A stretch of DNA of 64,000 bases. Source: Chloroflexota bacterium. Its GTDB lineage: Bacteria; Chloroflexota; Anaerolineae; Aggregatilineales; J027. The stretch is from assembly GCA_016234595.1 (NCBI GenBank), contig JACRBG010000050.1, forward strand, positions 1 through 64,000, in the 5' to 3' direction. Shown piece by piece: positions 1-7,956 of the stretch. The translations under genes and the position numbers were made by a program. Below the pieces are notes generated by a model. The model was not told the origin of the DNA and did no database searches. It was given only the letters and a program-made list of their open reading frames with translations. The number at the start of each line of letters is the position of its first letter. Positions within the stretch are counted from its first letter, which is position 1.

Positions 1-227
1 CGCGCGCGGGCTACCTGCTGTCGCTCTGACAACGGTGCAGGACGTTCTCCACTAAGGGTCGCCAGTCGAAACGCCAATTGTTGGGGAGAATAAGGTAGTT
101 GGAAAATATGAGTCGGGGCAGCATCACTCAAGGTTTCTAATGGCATCCGCACGACTTTTGCTTCATAACGGCCATCACTCAACGCAGTAATCTGAAGTTC
201 AAAATCCAAATGAGCAGGCCGAGGCAT
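1..227 (-). CDS. N-terminal part of a probable CHAT-domain protein (cut by window edge)
   Basis: An open minus-strand frame begins with ATG at 227, has AGGAA about 8 bases upstream, and runs off the window at base 1 (75 full codons visible). It starts MPRPAHLDFELQITALSDGR, and further on shows VVRMPLE, FQLPYSPQQLAFRLATLSG and LSERQQVARA. This pattern (DFEL, a strand ending in P, F-LP-x-S-xx-L-xx-RL, then S-x-x-Q-x-V) resembles the leader that precedes TPR/CHAT regions in many Chloroflexota CHAT proteins. The caspase-like CHAT domain itself would lie outside the window, so the assignment rests on the leader only. The TPR gene lies 60 bp upstream on the same strand, which fits a CHAT/TPR signalling pair. 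It could instead be another protein sharing this leader. Confidence 0.5.
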   Translation of the reverse strand, partial: MPRPAHLDFELQITALSDGRYEAKVVRMPLETLSDAAPTHIFQLPYSPQQLAFRLATLSGERPAPLSERQQVARA

Positions 228-287
228 CAATTAGGTTCCTTGTTACGTTGCAACGAGTAGTGCGAACTTATACTGATTGTATCCAAG

Positions 288-1295
288 TTAGCCTTCAAGT
301 GCTTTTTTCAATTTGGCAATGACTTTGGGGAGTTTCAAATCATGGGCATCTATATCTTTCGGATAATGTTCCACTACAAATTCAAAATCTTGAACAGCTT
401 TTGCTATTTCACCCATTCGATTAAAAACCATCCCACGGCTGATATAGGCTCTCGCTTGCTGGGGGTTGAGTTCGATTGACCTATTCAAATCAGTCAAAGT
501 CTGCTCGATATTTTCCAATCTTGAATGGGTGTGTGCTCGATATAAATAGGTCAGCCAATCATCAGGGTTTAATTCAATCGCCCGACTAAAATCATCAACA
601 GCCCGATGAGGCTCTTTCAAAAAACCATAACACATACCGCGTAAAATATAGGCCTCCCGCAAATTTGAGTTAGCTTGAATAATTGAATCTAGTTCTGCAA
701 GAATTATTTTGTCAGACTTATTCCATATCATAGATGGAGAAAGCTCCACTCCCATCTGAAGGGCCATTACAATGTCTTTGAGGCCATTCTCAACATCACC
801 TAATCGGTACCGTACTCGCCCCCGATTCAAATAATTGAGGCGGTTTCCCGGTTTTAAGCGAACTGCTTCCATATAATCAGCCAAAGCACGAGGGAAAGCC
901 CGCTTTTCAAGTGTGTAAAACGAGGCCCTTGCCTCATATACCTCAACCAGATTAGGATCACAGTGGATTGCCTTACCCCAGTCTGCTAATGCCCCATCTA
1001 TATCTTTCTCAAATAAATCACTTCGTTTGAGAGAGCCTCGTCCCAAATAAGCAACCGCACAACATGGATCAAGTGTTATTGCATGATTAAAGTCGGCGTA
1101 GGCGGCTTGATTATTTTTCTGCGATGGGGCCAGATAATCACTTCGGACACGGCCTCGTTCCGCATAATACAGAGGATTATTGGGGTCTAATTCAATTGCT
1201 TTTGTTAAATCTTGTATCGCATCCTTAATTTTGTTTGCTTTTACTTTCAGTTTTGCGGATTCAAAATAGGCCTCGGCCGCCTCATTCAAAATCAT
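288..1295 (-). CDS. TPR-repeat protein
   Basis: A 335-residue protein built almost wholly of tetratricopeptide repeats. Recurrent units read A-x-x-D-x-x-x-A-I-x-L-x-P-N/D, for example AIQDLTKAIELDPNNPLYYA, AVDDFSRAIELNPDDW and TLTDLNRSIELNPQQARAY, so at least seven units are visible. No signal peptide, membrane segment or catalytic domain is seen, so it is probably a cytoplasmic protein-interaction scaffold. The start at 1295 is chosen because GAGGTG lies 6 bases upstream; the in-frame start further up (1322) would fall inside a terminator hairpin. The gene sits directly before the CHAT-like gene on the same strand, which suggests co-expression. The particular partner is unknown. Confidence 0.85.
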   Translation of the reverse strand: MILNEAAEAYFESAKLKVKANKIKDAIQDLTKAIELDPNNPLYYAERGRVRSDYLAPSQKNNQAAYADFNHAITLDPCCAVAYLGRGSLKRSDLFEKDIDGALADWGKAIHCDPNLVEVYEARASFYTLEKRAFPRALADYMEAVRLKPGNRLNYLNRGRVRYRLGDVENGLKDIVMALQMGVELSPSMIWNKSDKIILAELDSIIQANSNLREAYILRGMCYGFLKEPHRAVDDFSRAIELNPDDWLTYLYRAHTHSRLENIEQTLTDLNRSIELNPQQARAYISRGMVFNRMGEIAKAVQDFEFVVEHYPKDIDAHDLKLPKVIAKLKKALEG

Positions 1296-1311
1296 ATATC
1301 CCACCTCGTAA

Positions 1312-1348
1312 ACAAAAAACACGCCTTATCAACCATAGCGTGTTTTTC
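1312..1348 (-). terminator. Intrinsic terminator or attenuator upstream of the TPR gene
   Basis: Read on the minus strand, ACACGC at 1343-1338 pairs with GCGTGT at 1324-1319 and is followed by a T-run (1318-1312). It ends the transcript of the secreted-protein gene (1371-2510). It also abuts the ribosome binding site of the TPR gene, so read-through could set TPR expression. Confidence 0.7.
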
Positions 1349-1370
1349 AAAATCCGAAAACTGAATGAGG

Positions 1371-2510
1371 CTATTGTGGTTTTATCAAATCCGTCAAATC
1401 AGGCGGGGTTGAGAAAAAGTCCACTGCACTTTCACTGCCAAACGCTAATAAATCATCCGAACTGACTTCGGCATTTTCACGATCTTGGACATTTACTCCC
1501 ACACCAAATTGACAAAATTGGAAACAGCCCCCACCAAAACCACCACCAAATTGATTAAACCCACAGCCAAGATTTCCAAAGCCCCCGAAGCCTTGAGGTG
1601 AGCAACTATTAAATCCCCCCAAGCCTAGCTGAGATGGCGTGCCTAGCCCGGTATTCGTACTACGTTTAGCAAAACTTGGAGCAAACGAGACCGGTTCTGG
1701 GCGCGGTGTCGAAAACTCTTGCCAAGTCCCATCGGCATGATCCAAAAAGATAGTCGTTTCAAGGCCCGGGGTCAGAACACGCCGCGTTGGAACTGAGAGA
1801 GCGATGGGTTGGGTAATTTCAACAGCAGGATCAACCCCCATCTCAAACAACACACACCACCATGTATCTTCCACTCCCTCTGGCACAACATCATCGGTAA
1901 TTGGAATCCGTCGAAAAGTGAAAGTCGTCGGAGCCGCAACGGTATTAGGCAAAATCAAGACTTCAATGCCCGTTTCACCAACTGGCAAGGGTACATTTTC
2001 GCCTGCTTCATTGATTGTGCCTTGTGCATCCACCACAATCTGCCCACTTTCAGCCAGCGGTTTTAAAATACCCTCTTCGGGGGTCGCATCAATAATACCT
2101 GTCGTCGGCGCGACCCATGTAATCGTGGCAGCAATCCCTTTGGGAATATCGGTAAATCCATCAGGAAAACTCACTCGAAATGTAAATGGCCCTAGAATCG
2201 TGTTGGCTTCTAGCAGGGCCACTTCCCAAGTAACGGCTGTCCCAACTTGCCCCACCAAAGTCGCTGATTGGGGAAATTCAAGCGTCTCTATAAATGTCGC
2301 TTGGGTGGGAATTTGGGCTTGCAGACTGATACTTTCAAGCGCGGCTCCGCCATTGGCTAATATTACGCTGTAAAGAACCGTACCATCCTCATCAATCAGA
2401 CCCGTTGAACCCGCTACCAAAGCGACATCGCTTGCGGTCACTTTGGATTGTTGTATTGGAATCATCATGGCGGCAATCAACACCAAGCCGACCCAACCAA
2501 ATTTTTTCAT
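1371..2510 (-). CDS. Secreted protein with DUF11-like beta domain and Gly/Phe/Cys-rich tail
   Basis: 379 residues. The N-terminus (MKKFGWVGLVLIAAMMIP, cleavage near VTAS) is a Sec signal peptide. Residues about 30-140 (VLYSVILANGGAALESISLQ, then ATFIETLEF and VTWEVALLEANTI) look like the DUF11/CARDB-type beta-sandwich common in bacterial surface proteins. A second beta-rich part follows. Residues about 295-345 are dense in Gly, Phe, Asn, Gln and Cys (GGFGNLGCGFNQFGGGFGGG then CFQFCQFG), and an acidic tail closes the protein. No sortase signal or transmembrane anchor is seen. The start has AGAGAGG upstream. Function is unknown; a surface or extracellular structural role is inferred from composition only. 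Confidence 0.75.
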   Translation of the reverse strand: MKKFGWVGLVLIAAMMIPIQQSKVTASDVALVAGSTGLIDEDGTVLYSVILANGGAALESISLQAQIPTQATFIETLEFPQSATLVGQVGTAVTWEVALLEANTILGPFTFRVSFPDGFTDIPKGIAATITWVAPTTGIIDATPEEGILKPLAESGQIVVDAQGTINEAGENVPLPVGETGIEVLILPNTVAAPTTFTFRRIPITDDVVPEGVEDTWWCVLFEMGVDPAVEITQPIALSVPTRRVLTPGLETTIFLDHADGTWQEFSTPRPEPVSFAPSFAKRSTNTGLGTPSQLGLGGFNSCSPQGFGGFGNLGCGFNQFGGGFGGGCFQFCQFGVGVNVQDRENAEVSSDDLLAFGSESAVDFFSTPPDLTDLIKPQ

Positions 2511-2633
2511 CGTCCAGATACCTCTCTTGAGTAAATAGAGTTACAAGGCCTAGATTCTTTCAGCATAGGCCAAGTTGGGTACGCTGACTACTGACATAAG
2601 TTAGGGTTTAGGGGCTAATTTTGGTTAGGAACA

Positions 2634-2658
2634 AAAAACCCGTCCAGATTTGAACGGG
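2634..2658 (-). terminator. Intrinsic terminator after the BTAD regulator gene
   Basis: On the minus strand, CCCGT (2658-2654), a ten-base loop and ACGGG (2643-2639) are followed by TTTTTTG. It lies about 29 bp beyond the stop of the 2687-3925 gene. Confidence 0.75.
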
Positions 2659-2686
2659 CCGTGTATTGAAATGAGAGGGGCTAGCT

Positions 2687-3925
2687 TTAACTGGCGGCTT
2701 TGATCTCCTCAGCCAATTTGACCGTCGAGGGGTCAGGTGTCACATTGAGCGATTTCTTTAACCCGTCCACCAAACGATCATAGGTTTCAAGAGCGCGGTG
2801 ATTGGCCCCAATCTGATGATACATGCGCATAATCCCGCGTATCAAATCTTCGCGCAGGGGAGCCGTTGCCGAAGCACGCAGGTATAATCCCAAAGCCTTT
2901 TCTTGCTCGCCTCGACGTTCACAAATACGAGCCAGTCCAACCAATGCTTCAGTATAGGTAGCAGCCATTTCTTGGCGGCGGCGGGCAATCCAATCGCCCT
3001 TCATGCCACTCAAAAAATCTTCGCGATACAAGTCAATCGCTACCTGATATAGTTCTTGGGCATCTTCGTCGTTTGCCACCGCTGCGGTTTGAACGGCCTC
3101 TTGGAAATTCACCACATCGTAGTACAGGTCAATTTCGTTGGCGATACGATAGAACCCCGCCCCATAAATAGTCAGGTTGGTACCCAAAATTTCGCTGACC
3201 TTGCGTTTCGTGACGTGAAACACATTGGTCGCCTCACGGGTACTCAGATTCGGCCAGAAAGTGTGAAAGATGTCATCACGGGTGGTCATGGCGCGGTCTA
3301 CAAAAAAGAAGAACAGCGATCTTGGCAAATGGCCTTCCCAGCGATCCACTAGGCGTCCGTTCACCCATACCTGCCCCTGACCAAACGCCCGTACTTCCAA
3401 AAAGACTTTCCCCGGTTCAGGATGGGCATAGTCCACCAGCATTCGCCGATTATCAACGGGCAGCAGCGCTAATTTACCACGGACACTGTCCGATTCGATT
3501 AAATCAATCGGCAACTCGCGTCCGCTCAATACAACGCGGTGACCGGGCTTTAGGCTGTGGGCTAAGCCTTCCACCAATGGCTGCAATTGGGCACGGCGGT
3601 CACCGTCGAACCCTTCGACCAAAAGAACGCACGAATTGGTTCGATTGAGCGCCTTAGCTAAACTATCCGATGCTTGTTTTAGGTTGTTGCCTAAAGCATC
3701 AATCTTCACTTGGAGTTGAGTTTCAACCGCTTCTTTTATAGAAGCCAACGCCGCCTCCAGTGAAGAATCTTCAGCCGGAAGATGAGCATAGGCGGCATTC
3801 GTAGATTGGAGTAAAAGTTGTCCTAATGTACGATGGGATGCGTAGGCCGATGGGTGTAGGATGATAATCGTGGTGCTATCGGACAGGGACGAGAACTGCT
3901 TATCAATGCCTATATTTGTACTCAC
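2687..3925 (-). CDS. BTAD-domain (SARP-like) transcriptional regulator
   Basis: 412 residues with a GTG start at 3925 and GAGGG six bases upstream. The C-terminal half carries the SARP/MalT-type layout: a winged-helix DNA-binding region (VEVRAFGQGQVWVNG, then DIFHTFWPNLSTREATNVFH and VTKRKVSEILG) followed by an all-helical BTAD domain (DLYREDFLSG, ALGLYLRASATAPLREDL, ALETYDRLVDGLKKSLNVTP). The N-terminal ~180 residues recall the NTPase region of STAND regulators (SCVLLVEGFDGDR, HRVVLSGRELP), but no Walker A is visible, so ATP-dependent switching is doubtful. It is likely to regulate transcription; the target is not evident. The gene has its own promoter and terminator. Neighbouring secreted, TPR and CHAT-like genes on the same strand are candidate targets (inference). 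Confidence 0.8.
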   Translation of the reverse strand: MSTNIGIDKQFSSLSDSTTIIILHPSAYASHRTLGQLLLQSTNAAYAHLPAEDSSLEAALASIKEAVETQLQVKIDALGNNLKQASDSLAKALNRTNSCVLLVEGFDGDRRAQLQPLVEGLAHSLKPGHRVVLSGRELPIDLIESDSVRGKLALLPVDNRRMLVDYAHPEPGKVFLEVRAFGQGQVWVNGRLVDRWEGHLPRSLFFFFVDRAMTTRDDIFHTFWPNLSTREATNVFHVTKRKVSEILGTNLTIYGAGFYRIANEIDLYYDVVNFQEAVQTAAVANDEDAQELYQVAIDLYREDFLSGMKGDWIARRRQEMAATYTEALVGLARICERRGEQEKALGLYLRASATAPLREDLIRGIMRMYHQIGANHRALETYDRLVDGLKKSLNVTPDPSTVKLAEEIKAAS

Positions 3926-3985
3926 AATACCCTCATGATAATTTCATTATTATGTTTGCCCATAATTAAGGGCATTTTCTTATGA

Positions 3986-4014
3986 ATTTTACAATAACTG
4001 TTTAATTTGTTCAA
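3986..4014 (-). promoter_or_regulatory. Sigma70-type promoter of the BTAD regulator gene
   Basis: Minus-strand TTGAAC (4014-4009), a 17-base spacer and TAAAAT (3991-3986) sit in very AT-rich DNA about 60 bp before the GTG start. A short inverted repeat GCCC-N8-GGGC lies in the presumed leader. Predicted from consensus only. Confidence 0.6.
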
Positions 4015-4032
4015 TTATATAACTTAATAGAT

Positions 4033-4051
4033 AAAGAAGGCAACCTTCCTT
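4033..4051 (-). terminator. Weak putative terminator after rel and the small lipoprotein
   Basis: On the minus strand GAAGG-TTG-CCTTC is followed by TTTAT. The stem is short and the T-run poor. The rest of 3926-4082 is AT-rich promoter sequence with no other visible feature. Confidence 0.35.
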
Positions 4052-4082
4052 TGCTTCGTTGCGCTTGGTTCATTAGGCTTCA

Positions 4083-4256
4083 CTATCCTCCAAACGGCGA
4101 TGGAAATCCTACGTCTGTAAATCGACTGGCAGGCTGAGCTGTCGGGCTAGGTAAAACCGAAGTTGGCGCAGGGTCGCTTGTGGAGCGAAAAGTAACACAT
4201 GCCAAACTTACCAGCAGTATTAAACTAAGCACAATCAACGCAATTTTGGAAGACAT
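4083..4256 (-). CDS. Small putative lipoprotein, 57 residues
   Basis: A short open frame, ATG at 4256 to TAG at 4083, beginning 17 bp after the rel stop codon on the same strand. The protein begins MSSKIALIVLSLILLVSLAC: two N-terminal polar residues and a lysine, a strongly hydrophobic stretch, then SLAC as an imperfect lipobox with Cys at residue 20. The remaining 37 residues are rich in Ser, Thr, Pro and Gly (SDPAPTSVLPSPTAQPASR, ending FPSPFGG), as in exported linker-type lipoproteins. The upstream AGGGC is a modest ribosome binding site. The leader-plus-lipobox arrangement in a gap behind a housekeeping gene argues that it is real, but no homology can be judged. A chance open frame cannot be excluded. 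Confidence 0.5.
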   Translation of the reverse strand: MSSKIALIVLSLILLVSLACVTFRSTSDPAPTSVLPSPTAQPASRFTDVGFPSPFGG

Positions 4257-4273
4257 CGCTTGCCCTATAAAAT

Positions 4274-6511
4274 TTACAAATTATTCAGACGGCGAACTTC
4301 AATAACATCGGGAAATTGGTCAATCTTGGTGACAACCTTCAACAACTGACTCTTATCGTTCACTTCCATAATCAATGAAAAAATGGCAAGGGTCTTGTCG
4401 GTGCTAATGTTGACGTTGGTCATATTAATCCCTTCCGCCGCAATCACCGCCCCAATATCGCGCATCAAACCTTCGCGGTCATGGGCACGAATCTCAACCC
4501 GGGTCGAATAGATATGTTCTTTGGCCCGGGACCAACGTGCCACAATTAAACGTTCGGGCTCGGTTGTATTCAAAATATTCTTACAATCTGTCCGATGAAT
4601 TGTAATGCCATTCGTGCGCGTGATAAATCCAATAATGGGGTCGCCACGCAGCGGTGAACAACAGGTCGCCAATCGTACCAACCCCCCCGACCCAAGGCCA
4701 TCCACATCTACCCCAAAATCGGATGTACCATTTTCGGGCACGGTTGGCTTAGAAAGCATGAACTCGTCACGCTTGGCTTCTTGTTCACGCCGTTCCAATT
4801 CTAGCACTTTAGCTACAACGCTCGACGCGGTAATGTCGCCATAACCAATCGCGGCCAGAATATGTTCATAGGTCGGGAAATTAGTAGCGTTTGCGATTTC
4901 TGAACGGGGATATTCATCCAAACCCATGCGCTTCAATTCGCGTTCAAGGGCTTCGCGCCCATTCGTAATATTTTTCTCGCGGTCTTGTTTTCTAAACCAC
5001 TGGCGAATTTTCTGCCGAGCACGATGGGTTTTGACAAAACCGAGGTCTTCATTAAGCCAGTCAAGGCTTGGGCCACCCCGATTGGCCGTGACAATTTCGA
5101 CTCGATCGCCCGTTTGCAACCGATAGTCCAGCCCGACTTGTTTGCCTCCAATACGCGCGCCCCGACAGCGATTCCCAATATCGGTATGGATATGGTAGGC
5201 AAAGTCAATCGGCGTTGAGCCAGCAGGTAAATCAATAATGTCGTTTTTCGGCGTAAACACATAAATGCGTTCGTCGGTAATGTCTTCTTTAACCGCCTGA
5301 ATCGCTGAATGGGGGTCATCCTCTTCTTGGGCCTGTTCCGCAATGCGCCGCATATAGTTGATGCGTTTTTCATAGGCCGCATCAAACCGCTGGCCCTTTT
5401 CTTTATACTTCCAGTGCGCCGCGATCCCATATTCAGCATCTTGGTGCATGTCATGGGTACGGATTTGCACCTCTAGGGCGCGGTTATCATCAGCAATCAC
5501 AGCGGTATGCAGACTTTGATAGCCATTTTCTTTGGGCGCGGCAATATAATCATCAAACTCACCATGAATGGGCCGCCAAAGCTGATGCACAATCCCCAAG
5601 ACCTGATAACACGTCGGCACATCTGGAACCATTACACGCAAGGCCCGCACATCAAAGACATGCTCAAAATCAACCTCTTTGCGTTTCATCTTGCGGTAAA
5701 TGCTATAGATATGTTTAGGCCGACCACGTACTTCGCCTTCAATCCCATGTTTCCGCAAGGCATCTTCGAGGCGAACAATAACATATTTAATGTCATCTTC
5801 ACGCTCCTGTCGTTTGCTTGCCAACATCTCAGCGAGCTCTTTATAGCGCTCTGGCTCAAGATACCGGAAGGATAGGTCTTCCAACTGCCACTTAATCTTG
5901 CCAATCCCCAAGCGGTTGGCAAGGGGGGCAAAAATATCAAGGGTCTCACGCGCGTTGCGGGTTTGCCGATCTCGCGACAACGAACCCAAGGTCCGCATAT
6001 TGTCGAGACGATCAGCCAGTTTGACCAAAATGACCCGCACATCGTTGCCCATCGCCATAAACATTTGGCGCAAATATTCGGCTTGCAAATCCCCTTTTTT
6101 GGCCTGACGCATCTCGCCCATTTCAGTTGGGAGTTGTTTAATTTTGGTGACGCCGTTCACCAACAAAGCCACATCTTGTCCAAATTGGCGCTCAATATCG
6201 TCCAATGTAATATCAGTGTCTTCCACCACATCATGCAGCAGGGCGGCGGCGATGGTTGGCGCATCCATATTGAGTTCTGCCAAAATTTCAGCAACCGCTA
6301 CTGGATGGGTAATGTAGGGTTTGCCAGAATCCCGAAATTGGGTCTCATGAGCCTTAGCCGCCAGAACATAGGCCTCTTCGATAAGGTTATGCTCAACGGG
6401 GGTCAAACCGGGCTGCATCGAAAAAATACCCCTCAAGCGCTCCATATCTGGTTCGGGTTTTCTACCATTGTTAAGGTCTTGGTTGGCCGTTGTTACGCCT
6501 GCCGTGCTCAT
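4274..6511 (-). CDS. rel: Bifunctional (p)ppGpp synthetase/hydrolase, RelA/SpoT family
   Basis: 745 residues, a full-length long RSH enzyme that makes and degrades (p)ppGpp in the stringent response. Domains in order: HD hydrolase with intact HDVVEDT at residues 93-99, so hydrolysis should be active; synthetase with RPKHIYSIYRKM and EYGIAAHWKYKE; TGS (IYVFTPKNDIIDLPAGSTPI); a zinc-finger/CC region with ATCCSPLRGDPIIGF; and a C-terminal ACT domain (VEIRAHDREGLMRDIGAVIA). An ATG at 6511 with AGGAAA seven bases upstream is preferred over the in-frame GTG at 6535, which lacks a ribosome binding site. A small lipoprotein frame follows 17 bp downstream. The single copy with both activities is the usual arrangement outside gamma- and beta-proteobacteria. 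Confidence 0.95.
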   Translation of the reverse strand: MSTAGVTTANQDLNNGRKPEPDMERLRGIFSMQPGLTPVEHNLIEEAYVLAAKAHETQFRDSGKPYITHPVAVAEILAELNMDAPTIAAALLHDVVEDTDITLDDIERQFGQDVALLVNGVTKIKQLPTEMGEMRQAKKGDLQAEYLRQMFMAMGNDVRVILVKLADRLDNMRTLGSLSRDRQTRNARETLDIFAPLANRLGIGKIKWQLEDLSFRYLEPERYKELAEMLASKRQEREDDIKYVIVRLEDALRKHGIEGEVRGRPKHIYSIYRKMKRKEVDFEHVFDVRALRVMVPDVPTCYQVLGIVHQLWRPIHGEFDDYIAAPKENGYQSLHTAVIADDNRALEVQIRTHDMHQDAEYGIAAHWKYKEKGQRFDAAYEKRINYMRRIAEQAQEEDDPHSAIQAVKEDITDERIYVFTPKNDIIDLPAGSTPIDFAYHIHTDIGNRCRGARIGGKQVGLDYRLQTGDRVEIVTANRGGPSLDWLNEDLGFVKTHRARQKIRQWFRKQDREKNITNGREALERELKRMGLDEYPRSEIANATNFPTYEHILAAIGYGDITASSVVAKVLELERREQEAKRDEFMLSKPTVPENGTSDFGVDVDGLGSGGLVRLATCCSPLRGDPIIGFITRTNGITIHRTDCKNILNTTEPERLIVARWSRAKEHIYSTRVEIRAHDREGLMRDIGAVIAAEGINMTNVNISTDKTLAIFSLIMEVNDKSQLLKVVTKIDQFPDVIEVRRLNNL

Positions 6512-6747
6512 AAAATTTCCTATACTTTCACACACCCATTAATGGACGCATTACATTGTACCGGATGGTTTGTGTTGTGAGTGCTAAGTATATGCGAGAT
6601 TTCTTGACATTCGCAATAGAACCATCCCTTTTTAGTCAACCCAACCAACTCGCCCGTTTTGTTGTGGCATTCACGAGTTGTGATTTCTGAGGGCTAATGT
6701 CAGAATAGTCATTGGATTTACCCACCAAATTAATGAGGAGTAACCCT

Positions 6748-7863
6748 ATGCCCCGTTGGTGCATGATCATACTCTGCTTAGGCCTATACATTACTCCCGT
6801 TTTGGCCCAAAATTCAAATCAGGGCCTCGCCCGTAATGTGCTTAATTTTCCTCAAGATCACGGTTTCCATGCCAGTGACCCGCTGATGAATGCAAATTAT
6901 GTCGAATGGGTCTACTTTACGGGTATCACACAAGATGATGCGGGCCATCAATGGGGGTTTCAATTCACCATTTTTTCCCGATTCATCCCTAACACACCAT
7001 TGGTTGGCTATTTATATGATGTGGCTGTTAGCGACCTTCGTACTCAGCAATTTTTACATCACCGCGAAGTCGTGACCAAGTCAGATGCCCTTGCCGTCAG
7101 CGAAACGGGTTGGCAATTCCAAGATGAACATCTATTGGTAGCCTATCGCAGTGAAAATGATAGTTGGAAACTGAATTTTCAAGGCGAGGCCAATGACGTG
7201 GCTACCCGAACGGTTATTCCCCTCACCCTTAACTTCAGTGCCACCAACGACCAATACGATTATTATGTGCATAACACCAAGGGATTGCACCCAATGGGCA
7301 ATGACTGCGTTGGTGATGGCTCCCTCCTCGATGGCTACACCTACTACTACTCACACCCCGCCCTATCAACGATTGGCAGCATTAAACTAGACGATACAAC
7401 CACCCAAGTGAGCGGCGCAACATGGCTCGACCATCAGTGGGGTAATTTTTCGGCTTGCCCGCTGGCTTGGAACTGGTTTAGTTTACGCTTCAACGACGGC
7501 AGTTATATCATGCTGTTCCAACTCCTTGATGAAATGGGAACGCCCTTGCCTGCCTTATTAGGTGCAACTTATGTTGATTCGACAGGGCAAGTGACCTATT
7601 GGCCGACTGAAGGGACTGTTACCTTGACCCCCACTCATACATGGACGAATCCACGAACCCATGTGGAATTTACCCTCGGCTGGCAATTGGAGACCCCCAT
7701 GGGCAAATTTAGTGTCGAAGCAGTCTTTGATGACCAAACCCCCGATCAAATGAATGGCCTGCCCTATTATTGGGAAGGTGTCATCACCATTCGACCGAGT
7801 GAGTCGGACGAAACAGCGGTGGGGACTGGTTATCTGGAAGTTGTGCCAGCAAACGTGAATTGA
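6748..7863 (+). CDS. Secreted CrtC/AttH lipocalin-like protein
   Basis: 371 residues. The start at 6748 has GAGGAG about 7 bases upstream; the frame is open further 5' but without such a site. MPRWCMIILCLGLYITPVLA is a Sec signal peptide. The mature part begins with the family signature FPQDHGFHASD...YVEWVYFTG, followed by WGFQFTIFSRF and, later, ATWLDHQWGNFSACPLAWNW. These match the AttH/carotenoid 1,2-hydratase-like lipocalin superfamily (hydroxyneurosporene synthase CrtC and 'secreted hydrolase' homologues). Members bind or act on hydrophobic ligands; the substrate here is unknown and no other carotenoid gene is nearby, so a CrtC role should not be assumed. It is transcribed divergently from rel. 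Confidence 0.8.
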   Translation: MPRWCMIILCLGLYITPVLAQNSNQGLARNVLNFPQDHGFHASDPLMNANYVEWVYFTGITQDDAGHQWGFQFTIFSRFIPNTPLVGYLYDVAVSDLRTQQFLHHREVVTKSDALAVSETGWQFQDEHLLVAYRSENDSWKLNFQGEANDVATRTVIPLTLNFSATNDQYDYYVHNTKGLHPMGNDCVGDGSLLDGYTYYYSHPALSTIGSIKLDDTTTQVSGATWLDHQWGNFSACPLAWNWFSLRFNDGSYIMLFQLLDEMGTPLPALLGATYVDSTGQVTYWPTEGTVTLTPTHTWTNPRTHVEFTLGWQLETPMGKFSVEAVFDDQTPDQMNGLPYYWEGVITIRPSESDETAVGTGYLEVVPANVN

Positions 7864-7956
7864 ATCCAAGATGGCTCATAATCATCTCAAGTTTCACTTG
7901 CAAATTTCAGGGGATGGTATTTAATCGAGTCCAGTTAAATACTTGGGGAGCTTATC

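Noticed and set aside
1804-2373. A 189-codon plus-strand frame opposite the secreted-protein gene
   Set aside because: No ribosome binding site or family pattern; the opposite strand encodes a protein with a clear signal peptide.
6579-6587. GAGTGCTAA, identical to one half of the CIRCE heat-shock operator, between rel and the AttH-like gene
   Set aside because: The matching TTAGCACTC half at the required 9-base spacing is absent, and no chaperone gene is near.
6748-7863. Carotenoid 1,2-hydratase (crtC) proper
   Set aside because: The fold matches, but there is a secretion signal and no carotenoid gene nearby, so only the superfamily is called.
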